64,000 bases of DNA from Pectinophora gossypiella (Eukaryota; Arthropoda; Insecta; Lepidoptera; Gelechiidae). The translations under genes and the position numbers were made by a program. Positions 11,509 through 24,000 of this stretch are shown here, piece by piece. The notes beneath the pieces were generated by a model. It saw only the letters and a program-made list of their open reading frames with translations. It made no database searches and was not told the DNA's origin. How positions within the stretch are numbered: the first letter of the stretch is position 1; each line of letters starts with the position of its first letter. Where the stretch lies: positions 13,308,604 to 13,372,603 of the forward strand of contig NC_065404.1 of the NCBI RefSeq assembly GCF_024362695.1. Direction: 5' to 3'.

Positions 11509-11514
11509 AATAAA
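11509..11514 (+). terminator. Candidate polyadenylation signal of the BTB gene
   Basis: An AATAAA lies 264 bases after the stop codon, followed by a T-rich stretch. It is the first AATAAA I see downstream. Confidence 0.45.
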
Positions 11515-12535
11515 ATGTGTGTTTTATATTACTATTATTACTAGAATTATGAGAGAAAGAAAAGATATCGGTAAAATTTTAAAAGAAAACTACAGCAATA
11601 TTTTTGATATTATAAAAAAGTAGTATAGAAATTCTATCTTAAGAGTGAGTATTTTGGAGCAATATTTTTGTATTTTGGAATATGTACTAAAATGATTTAT
11701 TGGTAAGATTACCAAGTAAGTAACAAATAAAAAACACCTACTTGTAATTTGGTAAAAATCCCAGATCTGCAAACATTTATAACGAAAAAATTTCGTTTCA
11801 TGACATTATTTTTAAGTTACATTGGTCAGTAGTGGCATTATGTGTCTGTGGTCAGTAATATACACTCGTTTCAAGCATGCACCTAATTATAGTTTTAAAT
11901 AATAAATAACATTATTTCGTCACTGGAAAGGCAAAATTACGTAAGCGCCAAAATAGGTATTTTGGGTTTTTTATATATTCGGAATCAGCGTTTCATTCTG
12001 CGTCGATCTGTCTGGGTAGCATTGCGATACGAGCACTTTTTTGGCGCTTACGTAAATTTGAAAATAGTTGACTTTTTTCAATTCCAGTTTCTTAAACGAC
12101 AAGATTTTGGTGTTTTTTTCGTGACTGGTGTATAAGTAATATTGTAGTCCTATATAATAACTACATACTAACTTTAAGTAAATTTGGCATTCTATAGTTT
12201 GAAAAGTATCATTTTATTAGTAATTTTGGACTACTGAAAATAAAAAATAGACTATGTATAAGTCATTTTTATTTACAGCTTTTAAAATAAGTAAGGCGTA
12301 TAAGAAAAAAATGTCTTAGCATGTTTATGCAGTGAATGGCGTATAAGTAATTTTGACTTACAGTATTTAGAATAAGTAAGGCGTGTACGTAAATTTGCCT
12401 TCGCATTTTTATGCTGTTATTAAGCAAGTTTGTGGGCTAGCAGTAAGTTTCCCAGGAAGTTATTTTTTAACAATAGATCTAAAAGTAAAACTATTTTAGA
12501 ATTGATTTTAATTATAAAATCAATTTATTAGCGAC

Positions 12536-12775
12536 CCGGCTTCGCTCGGATGCAATGCTGAGGAAAAATGAAATTATTTACGACATCACATTAAAATCCT
12601 CAAAAATAACAGTATTTCTACACTATTTATTGGATGTTATTATACATACCTATAAACTTTCCTCTTGAATCACTCTATCTACTAAAGAAAATTGCATCAA
12701 AATCCGTTGCGCAATTTTAAAGATTTAAGCGTACATAGGGATATAGGGACAGAAAAAGCGACTTTGTTATACTTT
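12536..12775 (+). repeat. Dispersed repeat nested in the 3.47-kb element
   Basis: It begins gcgacccggcttcgctcgga, and later holds aaaatccgttgcgcaatttt and catagggatatagggaca. This is a very common type of arthropod retroposon tail (start gacccgg..cttcgc, end atagggacagacagcggg). Confidence 0.6.
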
Positions 12776-12879
12776 TTAAGTTCTGTCGTTTGCATATTTA
12801 GCGCCAATTTTGTTGGAATTTCGAATATCAAAACAATTGAAAGCATTAGGATTAATGCAATTGTTTAGTCACAGCGTTG

Positions 12880-13893
12880 GTTTGAATCTGTCAGGTCACG
12901 TCCGAAAATGAATCTTACAAAGAAAAATTTTCTATAACTTTCGAAGAGGCCTACTGCGACTTCAGTGTTTCAAACAGTTAAAATCTCTATTCCACGATGA
13001 AGTGCCATGTCTGCGAGCCATCGAACGCTGGTATTTAGAATTCGAGCGTGGACATCCGCCTTCACTGAAGATAATATCGTTGCTGTGAGACAACTAATCC
13101 TCAAAAATCGTCATGTGACATACCGAGAATAGAGGCGTTATTAGGCATTTCAGGGACAACCATTTAAACGATATTGAATGAGGCACTTGGTGTGAGAAAA
13201 CTAGTTTGCCGTTGCATCCCGCATTTTCTGACGATCATAAGGTAGCCCGCGTCAGATGGTGTAAGAAAACTCTTCAGAGGTTCAACCGAGGAGAGTCAAA
13301 TCACGTGTACGACATCATCAGTGGTGATGAATCTTGGATTTATGCTATTATCCTGATTCCAAACAACAATCCACAGTTTGGGTCTTCCAAAACGAGTCAA
13401 AGTTGTTCGCTCTCGAAGCACTTCAAAGAAGATGGTGGCTACCTTCGTGGAGAAAATCGGTCATGTTGCGACAATTGCACTTGAAGATCGTAGGACGGTT
13501 AATGCAGATTGGTATACCACAAGTCATCGCCGAACTTCGAAAATCTAACCCAAAGCGACGCATGATGATGCGCAGGAGTGCAGGATGCTGCACCATGACA
13601 ACGCAAGCTCACACACCGCTCGTCAAACGATTATTTGAAGCAGGAAAACGTAGAAATTCTTGACCATCCTCCATACAGTCCTGACCTAAGCTCCAATGAT
13701 TTCTTTACATTTCCTAAAATTAAAAAAGAAACTCTTCGCGGTCAAAGGTTCCAGGGCGGTGAAGAAGCGGCCAACGCTTTCAAGTCAGCCATTTTGAACA
13801 CTTCTACTTTGGAGTGGAATAAATGTTAAATAACACCTGGTTCGAGCGAATGGAAAAGTGTATTAAACTTCGTGGTAAATACTCTTAAAAACA
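12880..13893 (+). pseudogene. Degenerate mariner transposase
   Basis: Fragments in different frames match the mariner family in the right order: a helix-turn-helix region (13015-13200), SGDESW with the first catalytic Asp at 13326-13328, HDNASSHT with the second at 13597-13599, and YSPDLSSNDFF with the third at 13683-13685, then KKETLRGQRF and a WNKC-like end. The distance from second to third Asp is about 28 codons instead of 34, and several frameshifts and stops interrupt it. It cannot encode an active enzyme. It sits inside the 3.47-kb TIR element. Confidence 0.85.
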
Positions 13894-14276
13894 ATAAGGG
13901 GAATTATTGAGGAATTAAAAAGACTTGACCCTTCCAGAGACTTGACTCGACTTAGAGCCACGTATGCTTGTCCTAATTCAAACAATTTTGAGCCCAAATA
14001 TACTACTGCATGGTCGACTGTGCTGCCCTGCATATGTTATGTTATGTTAGTGGGCTCTGTTTTCCGCATTTAGACTCTAAGGTGGCCCATTATGCGTGTA
14101 ATTGTTGACTACGTAAGCCAACCTATCTCCTTCCAGAAGCTCAGAAGCCTCCTGGGGATTTCACAGGCTTCGCGGAGCGACCCCACCCAGCGATCCACTG
14201 TGCTGCCCTGCATATTATGGACGGTGGATGACAATGACAAAATTAAGGGCAACATCCTTCTTTCAGTCATTTTGTA

Positions 14277-14480
14277 ATATCGTCCATCTTGGATTTGAAA
14301 TTTTGACATAATGACAGTATTCTACTAGTGTAGTCCTATCTTTGATACCCATATTGAGGGGGTTGTGGAAAAATATGTACCTAGTCCGCTATTTTGGAAC
14401 GGCGGCCATCTTGGATTTTAAATTTTGACATAATCACAGTATTCTACTTGTGTAGCTATTTCATTTGATACCCATATTGA
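14277..14480. repeat. Direct duplication within a dispersed repeat
   Basis: A block with ccatcttggattt, aaattttgacataat, acagtattctact and gatacccatattgaggggg occurs at 14283-14360 and again at 14408-14485. The unit is about 125 bases and the two copies have diverged. Confidence 0.7.
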
Positions 14481-14611
14481 GGGGGTTTATTGACATCGGA
14501 ATTAAAGGTGCGTACCAAATTTCAGATCAATCTGACAACAGGAAGGTACTTAAATTGCAATATCTAATTTTGATACAAATATACCGTACGGGTTTAGCTA
14601 AATAAAACCGT

Positions 14612-14718
14612 TTAACCCTTTCACGGACAGAGACCATGGGTCATTGGTGGTTCATAATAGGTAGTATGGCACCTTGGAATCGGAACGTCCGTATACGTTC
14701 TGTCTTTGAAAGTGTTAA
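14612..14718. repeat. piggyBac-type MITE, 99 bp, TTAA duplication
   Basis: TTAA at 14612-14615 and 14715-14718 flanks an element that starts CCCTTTCACGGACAGA and ends TCTGTCTTTGAAAGTG, imperfect inverted repeats. TTAA targets and CCCTT-type ends are typical of piggyBac. Confidence 0.75.
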
Positions 14719-15598
14719 AAAGAAACTTTTACAAACAGATAACGGGTTGTACGCTATTATTTATATTTTATGAAACTTTATTTCTGGCACTTCAGTATTT
14801 TAATAGCCATTTTTATAAATCAATTGAAGTAATAAGTAGTTTAAGGAGGTATTAAGAATAATTATTTGTCTCTTACATCTTTTTACCCATGTAAGATATT
14901 ACAAAAACTTACTTTAAAGAATTTTTGGTGAACTGACATAATCAATCGATCACTTTTTAGGCAATTTTTACATAATGAGAGCAGATGTGTAAAAGTCGTT
15001 ACAGTAACTTTTACTCCGCTAACATTACAGTATTATTATATTTAAAGAAATATTGTCGTTCTCGTATGCATTGTCTTAAGAGCTGTAAGTAATTTTGCTT
15101 CCAAATAATATTTTAACCAGATGGCGGTTAAGTAAATTTGCTTTACTGTAAACTGAAGTCATTTTTACGTAAGCGCCACTATATCCTAAAATAGCAATCC
15201 AACAGTTATAATATGTATTGCTGGACATAGAAAATTAAAAAACAATGTAACCTTACCTTGACATCATCTAAATTGGATAATTGGGTAAAAAGTTATGATA
15301 AAAAAACGAAAAAATGAAACTTTAAACGGCTTTTTCTCGAAATGGCCTTTTGGCGCTTACGTAATTTTGCCTTTCCAGTGACGATTTAATTTAAGGTGTT
15401 TGAAAACTTGAAAAATCGAAAGGAAAGGATGTCCTTAGTATTTATTTTGTACATAAAAATATAATGATCTCATCATAAAGTCAAAATCTAAATAGTCACA
15501 TAGTCCATAATAATATTTTAATAATCATCAGAACTAACAAAAAATGGCTACTAAAATTCAATAATTTTATTAAGAGAAATTACTATTGGTGCTAATTT

Positions 15599-15955
15599 CT
15601 GTAAACACCATCTAATTTTATTTTAAGTTATATCTGTCATTTTCTTATCCGCCGAAAAGGAAAGGGACGGGTAATCGACAAGCATAAAATTTATGGAACA
15701 CACGTCAATTTTAAGCACAAATCTAAAACAATTGTCTAAAAATTTTACATTGGCCAATAACCCGACAGAATTATGTTGACAGCACACGTCAAATGGTTTG
15801 CATACCAGCGAGATACCTTTTTGATTCGCCCGGGTTATTCATTCATTTACTCATTCTTCCTAAAATTAAGAGTTGTGAATCATCCGTCCCTTTCCTTTTC
15901 GGCGGATAAGAAAATGACAGGTATAACTTAAAGTAAAATTAGGAGGTGTCTGCAG
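15599..15955. repeat. MITE with about 70-bp inverted repeats
   Basis: Left arm 15599-15671 and right arm 15884-15955 pair almost completely, including cttatccgccgaaaaggaaa and its complement; the ends read CTGTAAACACC and GGTGTCTGCAG. The middle is about 210 bases without an ORF. Confidence 0.8.
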
Positions 15956-16256
15956 GAATCGGGGCCATTATTAATCTAAGTTTTGGGCTAAAATTTTATA
16001 AATTGTGACACGAAAGCTTTACGAGACGTCTGTTATACACGCTGTTATCTGTTGCGGACAATCTATATACGTATATGTACCTAATTAGGCCACATGTTCA
16101 CTTACCGTCAGCAAGCAAGACTTTCGAAAGAACCAGTAGATACTTAGTAATACTTAACCCATTTCCCACGAATAAGATGGTTGGCGATATTGCACATGTA
16201 TTGGATAATATGCACGTTCTACTCACGTACATTTGATTCTTAACTCTTCACGAACA

Positions 16257-16436
16257 CTTACCACCTTACAAATAAAGAATAAAACAGGGACGAACGTGGG
16301 TTTTAAGTATTTGACAACCAAGCAAAATTTAATCCAATTATCATACAATTCGACTGAACTTTGCTTGGCTGTCAAATACTTAAACCCACGTTCATCCCTG
16401 GTTTATTTTTTATTTTTTGTAAAGTGGTTAGTTAAT
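16257..16436. repeat. MITE with about 75-bp inverted repeats
   Basis: The arm with gaacgtgggttttaagtatt and tgacaaccaagcaaa pairs with the arm tttgcttggctgtcaaatac and ttaaacccacgttcatccct. Flanking AT-rich parts (ttacaaataaag against tttttgtaaagtgg) extend the pairing. Confidence 0.8.
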
Positions 16437-16607
16437 AACTATCAACGCTAATTATAATAAAGAGTTAAAGTGTAAGTTTGTTGGAAGTAATCTCTGGAAC
16501 TACTGAATCGATTTTGAAAACTCTTTCACCTGTAGAAAGCTGCACTATTCCTGAGTGCTATATTTGATAACCGAAGTGGAAAGCAAATTTTTCTTAAATA
16601 ATATAGG

Positions 16608-16760
16608 CTCGCGTTTAACCACAATCTCACCTGATGGTAAGTGACGATGTGGTCTAGGGTGGTTCACGCTTACCTAGCAAATGCCTATTCACTCTAGCCT
16701 TGAAGACTCCCAGATTCCTAGTTGCGGAATATTTCCATTATATTTCCTGTAACACCTTTA
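16608..16760 (-). repeat. LINE 3' fragment (minus)
   Basis: The reverse complement matches 30236-30370: aaggctagagtgaataggca, tttgctaagtaagc-like and caccatctggtgagattgtgg-like stretches in the same order. The plus-strand copy at 30236 translates as YNLEAFKARVNRHLLS, an insect LINE C-terminus. Confidence 0.65.
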
Positions 16761-18072
16761 GTGTCGCTTCTAGCACGCGAGTCGTGACAGAAGGGAGAGA
16801 GTCCTAATTTGTAATAGTCATTATAAATACCTTACTACTGGGGATATGTCTGTCCTCCTCCAAGTTTAATTTGGCAATTCTATAAAGCTTCTTGACCTAA
16901 TCTCATATAAATTAATACGACTACCTTGTTACTTCTTAATGTAGAAAAGATCTAAGATTTTCTAATGAACGTAGATTATGTATCGCAATAAATAGTTGGC
17001 GTGTATAAAGACCAATTAAATACTATTAGTTCGCTAGATTGCAGGTTTACGAGTGCGTGTAAGTGTTTACAACGCGTTTACGTGATGACTGAGTATAGGA
17101 GCTTAAGATTGTCGTAAATGTAGTACGTAATTATGTAAAGCGATTGATATTTTTATATCAAAATCTATTTTCTAAAACTAGCGTGTAAGTAAGTCACTTT
17201 ATCAGCAATAAAATTAAAGATGTGATTTTGTAAGAGAGAAAATTATTTAAAATTCTAACATTTCGGTACTAATGGGGGCCTACATTTTAAATGAGATTTG
17301 TATGAAGTTGGAAATGAAACACATATTTTTATAACTTTATTGTAATGCGAGTGTATCGTATTTCTATTTTCACGCGATTATTGTAACAGTAATGTAAGGC
17401 AGTTGCAAGTTTGTGATCGTAAATTATAGGTATTACTAGATGCTCACACTTTAGTATTGTATTTGTTAATATATAAGGTATATAATTGAAATAACACATG
17501 GAACACATCATCTTATAAATGACAAAACATATCAGACTGTACAAATGTTCCAAACAAATGAGCTTCAATAGACATAACTTTACATACACTTTTTAACATA
17601 AAAATCTGTTATCTGCAGGCAGAGTACATACAACATGACATATTTCCATTTATCTGTTAACGTATTCCATACCATGGCAACCCCGACCACTTATCTTTAG
17701 TTATAAGTAAACTAAGTAATAATAAGTTACCAAAGCAATTTAAATTAGGTAAGATTATATATTGACATATTTTTCTATAACGTGATAAATTCTGAGATGT
17801 AGGCATACTATGCTAAGCATCATGGCGTATATGATAAGTTTCATTTTGTATCCAAATATAATTAATTGTATTGAAAAAAAAATCTCACTTAGTATTGAAA
17901 CATAACAATAAATTCTTATGACTAAACATAAAACATGGCTTTAAAACTTAATCGTCAAAATTATTAATAGTGTTATGCCATAATAAGTTGATAATAAAAT
18001 GTATGTGGACTTCCAAGGCAATGGGAATTAAATATATTTTTTACAAAACACAAATTTGTTTGTTTTTAAACT

Positions 18073-21000
18073 TTATAAGTCGGTGACCGTGCCCTCTATG
18101 GTAATGCCGGGAGCGAGTGTAATCTTTTCACTTTCTATTTTATTGTCTTTTAGCAAGTCAGTTGTGGAGTCTCGCTTCTTCACTGCTGACGTGATCATGT
18201 CTCGGGAGTCTTTTCTGACGAATTCTCTGCTTTTCGGCCGTGGTGGGGCGGGTGCTGGCGACTTCTTGCCCGATGGTTGCCGTTTCGGAGTAACTCTACT
18301 CGTTACCTTATCAGCCTCCTCCGAAACATTGTTATCTTTCTCCCCATACCTCTTCATCGACGCCCTGTTCCTCGGCGTCTTCTTTAACATCGCTTGGAAA
18401 TTAAACGGGGGATCGTCATCATTCACATCGTTGGTAGATTTCGCTAACGCTTGCAGTTCTCTGATTGGATCGTTCATGTCCGGGGCGTTGACGCCGTACA
18501 AGCTTCTACTGAAGTTTGTTTTGCGCAATACCGGAGCACTGTTTTCCAAGACATTCATGTCGTCCCGAGCCGTCCAAGGGGCAGGCGGTTGGTAGTAACT
18601 GGGCGAGTAGCTGGAACTGAACGGAATAGTCAAAATTGAAATATAATTTATTCGCTCCAGAGTGGTACAAAAGATCTTAAATAATATCATAGAATAAGGA
18701 ATAATAATGGCAACTCTGCGCTCCCCACCAGCGTCTGCGCTAGGTTTACCTCACCCCCCTCGGATAGTTTAGACTTGAACTTTCTTGGGCTCATTGTAAA
18801 TGAACTGACGGACGATGCTTTATAGAGCAAAGTGCCACAATAGGCATCATTATCATGTAACTGCTTAAATATATTGCAGTAATGCATTATAAAAGCTATC
18901 ACACCATTTTCAAACATACAAAGCTTAATCTTAACATAAAATAAAAATAGTCGTGATTCTAACATGATGGACCATTATTTATGGGCTGACCACCTGTCAC
19001 CATATTATGGCTATCCATAACGTTCTACTAAATAGTTCTACTTCGTATCGAATGTGGCTGTAAATTGTCTTTTGTGCCTTTGTGCACCCTCACATTAGGC
19101 TTACGGGCGTCAGTTTAAGTATGTATGTATAAAATGCAAATAGAATACTTACCTGGTTTTCTTCTTGTACACTTGTGGTCGGTTGGTTTCTCTAGTTGAT
19201 GGAGTGCGGGAGGTGTTTGGGGTGTCATCTGGGGGTAGTTTGGCGACGGGTTGCGTGGGGTCCCGGCAGAAGGGGACGGTGATGAGGGTCTGGGTGCCCG
19301 CTGTGGTCCTAGTGGGCTCGGCTTGTGCTGACGCCGAGAAACGACGCTTTAGAGGCTCGTCCCACTGCTCGTGGTCCGAATCATATTGACTCGCGAATGT
19401 ATCGCTGGAACAAGATGTTGGAGTTTTAAAGCACATAATAACGGGTTCTTACCGCGTTTAAATGGGGATTTGAGACTCCCGATATTTCGACACTGTTACA
19501 AGTGCCACGGGATGACTGATGAGATTGGAGTGGAGTAGGCGCGTAGGCGTAGGTGTGGTGGTGGTGCGTTATTATGTGCTTTAATTATGATAATAACCGC
19601 GTAAACTTAAAACAATGTTGGAGTTTTATAAAAATATGAAGTATGTTTGGCGCCTCACTATTATTTTATTTATTTCTTACAAAAAAATATAACTTTTTAT
19701 ATGTAATTGATGAAGACATGTAGTAAGTAGCGTAGCGTTAGAGTAGTAGCAAAGAATAAATAAAATAGAACGGACACTTTCACCACTAATTCATATCAGT
19801 GACAAGTTACATTTAACTCACAGCCCCGTTAGGTCGCACTTTAGTTTAAATGGCTGTAAGCCGTTCTTATCGTAAGGGAGAGCGCGCGGTTTATCCGTAA
19901 GAGATTTTTGTATAGAGAGAGTGTCCGGTGTGCGGTAGTGGGATGTTTGACTGAGTTAGTCATGGTATTGGACATTTCAGTGTTCCTTTCTAGAATAATG
20001 CCAATTTAGATATGTTAGGCTTAATGTTGAAATACGGAATAACATCAATAGAAACTGGTGTAGTTTTCGGCGTGTGCCTTTCTTTACTTTTGTGCATTTA
20101 GTAGAGGATGTGGACAAAATGAAGCACCTAGTATTAAATACTCACTTGCTTTTAGCAGAAGGGTCACACATGTAGGTAGTATCATAGTACTGCAGTTGAT
20201 CGATCCTGAAGGGTAGTTTCCACACAGTTGGTGGCCCAGAGCCGAGGAATTCCGTCCCTTTGGCCTGAGGGTCCACGCGGTCCAGTAGAACGGACGTGCT
20301 GGTGTTTAGGAAGACTTCTATCACGGCTTGATTGTAGATGTGAACCTGAGTATATAATCAAGATATTATTATTATTGGCCACTTATCCGTTATCGTAGAA
20401 TAAAGAATAATAGGTACCTACTACGTACTGAGCTAGGTTTACCTCACCCCCCTCGGTCTTACTTTATCTTCAACACACAGATGCGCGTGTACGATAACGT
20501 TCATGTGTAATGTCTGTGTAAAAGGAGGTGTTTTGTATGAAGTGTCCGGTGTGTGATAATAGTACGTTGTTCTTGCTCTATATAAGAGGTGATAACGTTT
20601 TAATATAAGTAAAGAATAATATGTACTATGTATCGAACGAACACATTCCGCCCCGCCCCAATTCGTATCAGGCGCTGAGCTAGATTTACCTCACCCCCTC
20701 TGGGTCTTACTTTAGTCCAAATGGCCGTAAGCCGCTAAGGTGTAAGGGGGAGCGTGCGCTGGCTGTCTTTCTCGCTCTACACACGATAAGAATGAGATTT
20801 TTGTATGGGGTGTCCGGGCTATTAGCAAGTGATGAATGATGATGATGAAGAAGAGAAATTTAGTCTTTCAAGCGAACTGTTATAAGTATTGTTATTCATT
20901 TATTTATTAACTATTTTCTAATACTGCACATAAGTTCCCTGCTAACTTGTTTTGTATTATTTTCTTTTCCAAGGTTTGCTGGTAGAAAACTCAATTGTTG

Positions 21001-24000
21001 AGTTTAGCTCGCCGTTGTTCATGTTCATTTCTGTTATATTTATGTAATTTGTTTGTGTGCAATAATGAATACCTGTTGTGAGAAATGCACTAGGTCCTGG
21101 TAACGCACAGCTCTGTACTGCAGCAGGACCTGGAAGATGGACCGACTCTTCCACTTCATGGCGAATCTCTTGAGGAACGCTGACGTCTCCTCATCGATCT
21201 GCCCCGTGGATTTGTTGATGAGGGGCCCGTAAGCCTTGCGGACGATGTAGCCTCGGTAAGCTGGAGAATTTGATATTATATTGGTAATTATTTTATTTTT
21301 AGGCTATTCTGATGGGTCAATAAGTTCGATAACGCATATGTACACTACGCTCCGTCTTAATGGGAATACACCACTAGTATACATATACCTCTATTTCCCT
21401 TTGGGGTAGGGAGAGACCACTTAGTACCATCCTGACACACTACTTTTGCTTTTTCCACTTTCATCAGTCTTCATGAATGCAGCACGCCGGTTTAGACTAA
21501 GTTTTGACCTGGTTTTTCTTTAAAACATATTAGTATCTAATACTTATTTCATATTGTTTTAGAGATATCTATTTGAATATCTGGGGGGCTAAAATGGCCA
21601 CATCGAAGAAATTCATCTAAGAAAGCAATATTGCAATTTGACATTTGCGCATATAAAAGTAAGTGCGCAATGCAAACACATGTCAAAAAGCAATATTGCT
21701 TTCTTAGATGAATTGCTTCGATGTGGCCATTTTAACCCCCCTGATCCAAATACACATCATTTGTGCCTTTTACCTGTTAAGTTAGTATTTTAGAACTATA
21801 GCAAACAAATGATTATTTATATTATGTTCTCACCTTACCTTTTTGTATCAACAGTGCTGCATCATCTTCTGTTACGTTCATCGATTGTTGTTTCTTCAAT
21901 TCTTTTACTGAAAAACGCAAGGCATAACAAAATATAGATCCTATTTTTATTATTTGTAAGTTTTTTAAGTGGCTACATTATGTGGTTACTTACTGTGGTC
22001 GCTTTTCGATTTACTTTTGATAGCTTTTCTTCTGGCTAAGAATGTTCGCATCATCGCTTGCACTTTGACGATTTTCTTTACTTGTGTTTCGTACAATCTG
22101 CAAAGAAATTGAACATCGTTGTCAACTATACTTTCAATTTCATCCTCATGTTGTTTGAGTTATAAGTTGGAATTTGGAGCAGAGAAATTGGTTGCTGTTT
22201 TATTTTTCTTTTGACTTTTAAGTTCCTCCATGGTTCTGAAAGTCTTTCTCTATCTCCTTCTAGACTAGACGGTCATACCTACTTGAGTACCAGGTTCTAA
22301 ATATTGGAAAATATATCACATTAGAGAGACGTATGAATTTAGTTTCTATTTTTTTATTTTAGTGTCTTTTACCTGGATAAGAATTCTTCATTATAGTATT
22401 TGAGGAACACTTTAGTTTTGCCAAGCTCCCATCCTTCCATTTTGAGGCGAATGAGTAGTAATCTGCAGTTGTCTTTAGTTTCATCCACAGTTTCGTCGAA
22501 ATCGAATGCCAGGAAACGGTATCTGAAAATCGATAGAGAGACTTTAGATCATGATGGATTGTTCGCTTTTATAATTGTAATGTTTTATTATATTCTATTT
22601 TTGTTTATTTAATTTAACACTGAGTCAATCAGAAGGGGTATGAACTCCAACATTCTGCTCCACTGCGAGTTAGCGGATGTTGATTATGGGGAAGCCTGTC
22701 CATAGCACGTTCATCTATAGGCTATTTGTGTTTGAACGGTATATGACGTATAACTTATATACCTTTTAATGAACTCAGCAAAAGGGACCCTACTTGAGAA
22801 TCCGTTTTGGCGAGCCTTAGCAGTGTCAAGGATAGCTAGAGCCCTCAGTTGCTGCCTCACTACTTCTGTTTGGAATCCCCTAGGATTGTCACTTAGGTCT
22901 GCTCTGATGCAGCGCACGTAGTGTGTCCCACCACTGCCTGGGCCTATGGAAAGTTGTTTCAGGATTTCCAGGCTTGTGGCCCTGTATGTAGCAGCTGCTG
23001 TCCTCATTCTGTGGACTTGGGAGAACTGGCCTTTCGATACTGTATTGTATTTCTGGAAATAGAATGGTGCATCGTCAGTTTGTTTTAGAAAAGTAACGTT
23101 TTCAAATGTTATTTTAGCAATACGAGTATCACATAGTAAACATTTAAATATATCACTAATTGTCCCATAATTGATTTATAATAAACTAGTCTCTTGCTAT
23201 TTCACTGTAGGGTTCAATGCTTACCCTGGCTTTAACATTCTCGATTTCCTTCTCAGACTTCGACCTTACAACTGTCACATTTGTCTGAGCCGGTGATACT
23301 GTCAGGTTGCCTGTTTTAGTCAATTTGTTTCGGAACAGTTGTTGAACAGTCGTGTTCGTCGAAGCTCGCATCGTTTCTATCATTTCTGGAGGAAGGAAGT
23401 CTTTATTCTTATCGGCCATTTCTCTGGCGTCATAGTTGACTTTGCCGGTGTAGTGAGCCACGCTAAACTCGTGGCTTCCAGAAAGTTTTATATAAGGTCC
23501 TTTGCAGGAAGTCCTTATTGTACCTGTAATAAATGTTGAAAGGGGCACGTCATCAACCTACATTATACCTGTGACTCAAGGTCTGAATCAACGATAAGAT
23601 ACGATATTTAGATTTTCGAATTAAGGTTTCTGTCCCGTTGAAATCGGTTCTAGCCTGACGTGGTTTCCGTTGTGTATGTTCGTTCATTTTTTGTCAGTTT
23701 AACTAGGTAGTAGGGTACATTATACTATTTTAGTCGGATAAATAAATCAGTTTTATCAGTAGTAATACAAGCATTCGGAATTCACTTACTCATAATAAAT
23801 TCTTGGCCACTGCCAGTGCGACTAGCCTCATCCAGAATGTAAAATAAACCGTGTGGTCTACCCATGAGCTGGTCGACAGAGTTCTTATTGTCATAGAAAT
23901 GCAACGCCACAGCTGGAATTTCCTCTTCAGCCTCTTCTTGCATCTCCCATGCAAATATTCTTTGGTTGTACAGAAATTGTATCTGTTCATTTGTCGTGTT

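Larger units (their letters stand above)
11914..15387. mobile_element. 3.47-kb DNA transposon-like element, 36-bp perfect TIRs, ATTT target duplication
   Basis: Positions 11918-11953 and 15348-15383 are perfect inverted complements (36 of 36; ends CGTCACTGGAAAGGC). ATTT flanks both sides (11914-11917, 15384-15387). Inside, the motif GGCGCTTACGTAAATTTG or close relatives recur near both ends: about 12046, 12296, 12343, 12378, 15124 and (reverse) 15166, plus the TIRs themselves. Such subterminal repeats are expected of transposase-binding sites. The interior carries no transposase of its own that I can see; what coding relics exist belong to an inserted mariner. The superfamily is unknown; 4-bp duplications occur for example in Sola elements, but I have no sequence match. 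Confidence 0.8.
11246..18072. other. Convergent intergenic region between BTB gene and ninaC, repeat-rich
   Basis: No cellular gene is supported. From left to right it holds the BTB 3' UTR, a 3.47-kb TIR element with nested repeats (11914-15387), two long-TIR MITEs (15599-15955, 16257-16435), a LINE tail (16614-16760), unremarkable AT-rich DNA, and the ninaC 3' UTR side (about 17300-18072; TTTATT, the reverse of AATAAA, is near 17336). Confidence 0.6.

Noticed and set aside
18056..18595. 179-aa plus-strand ORF
   Set aside because: It is the antisense shadow of the last ninaC exon, which joins in phase to the rest of the gene.
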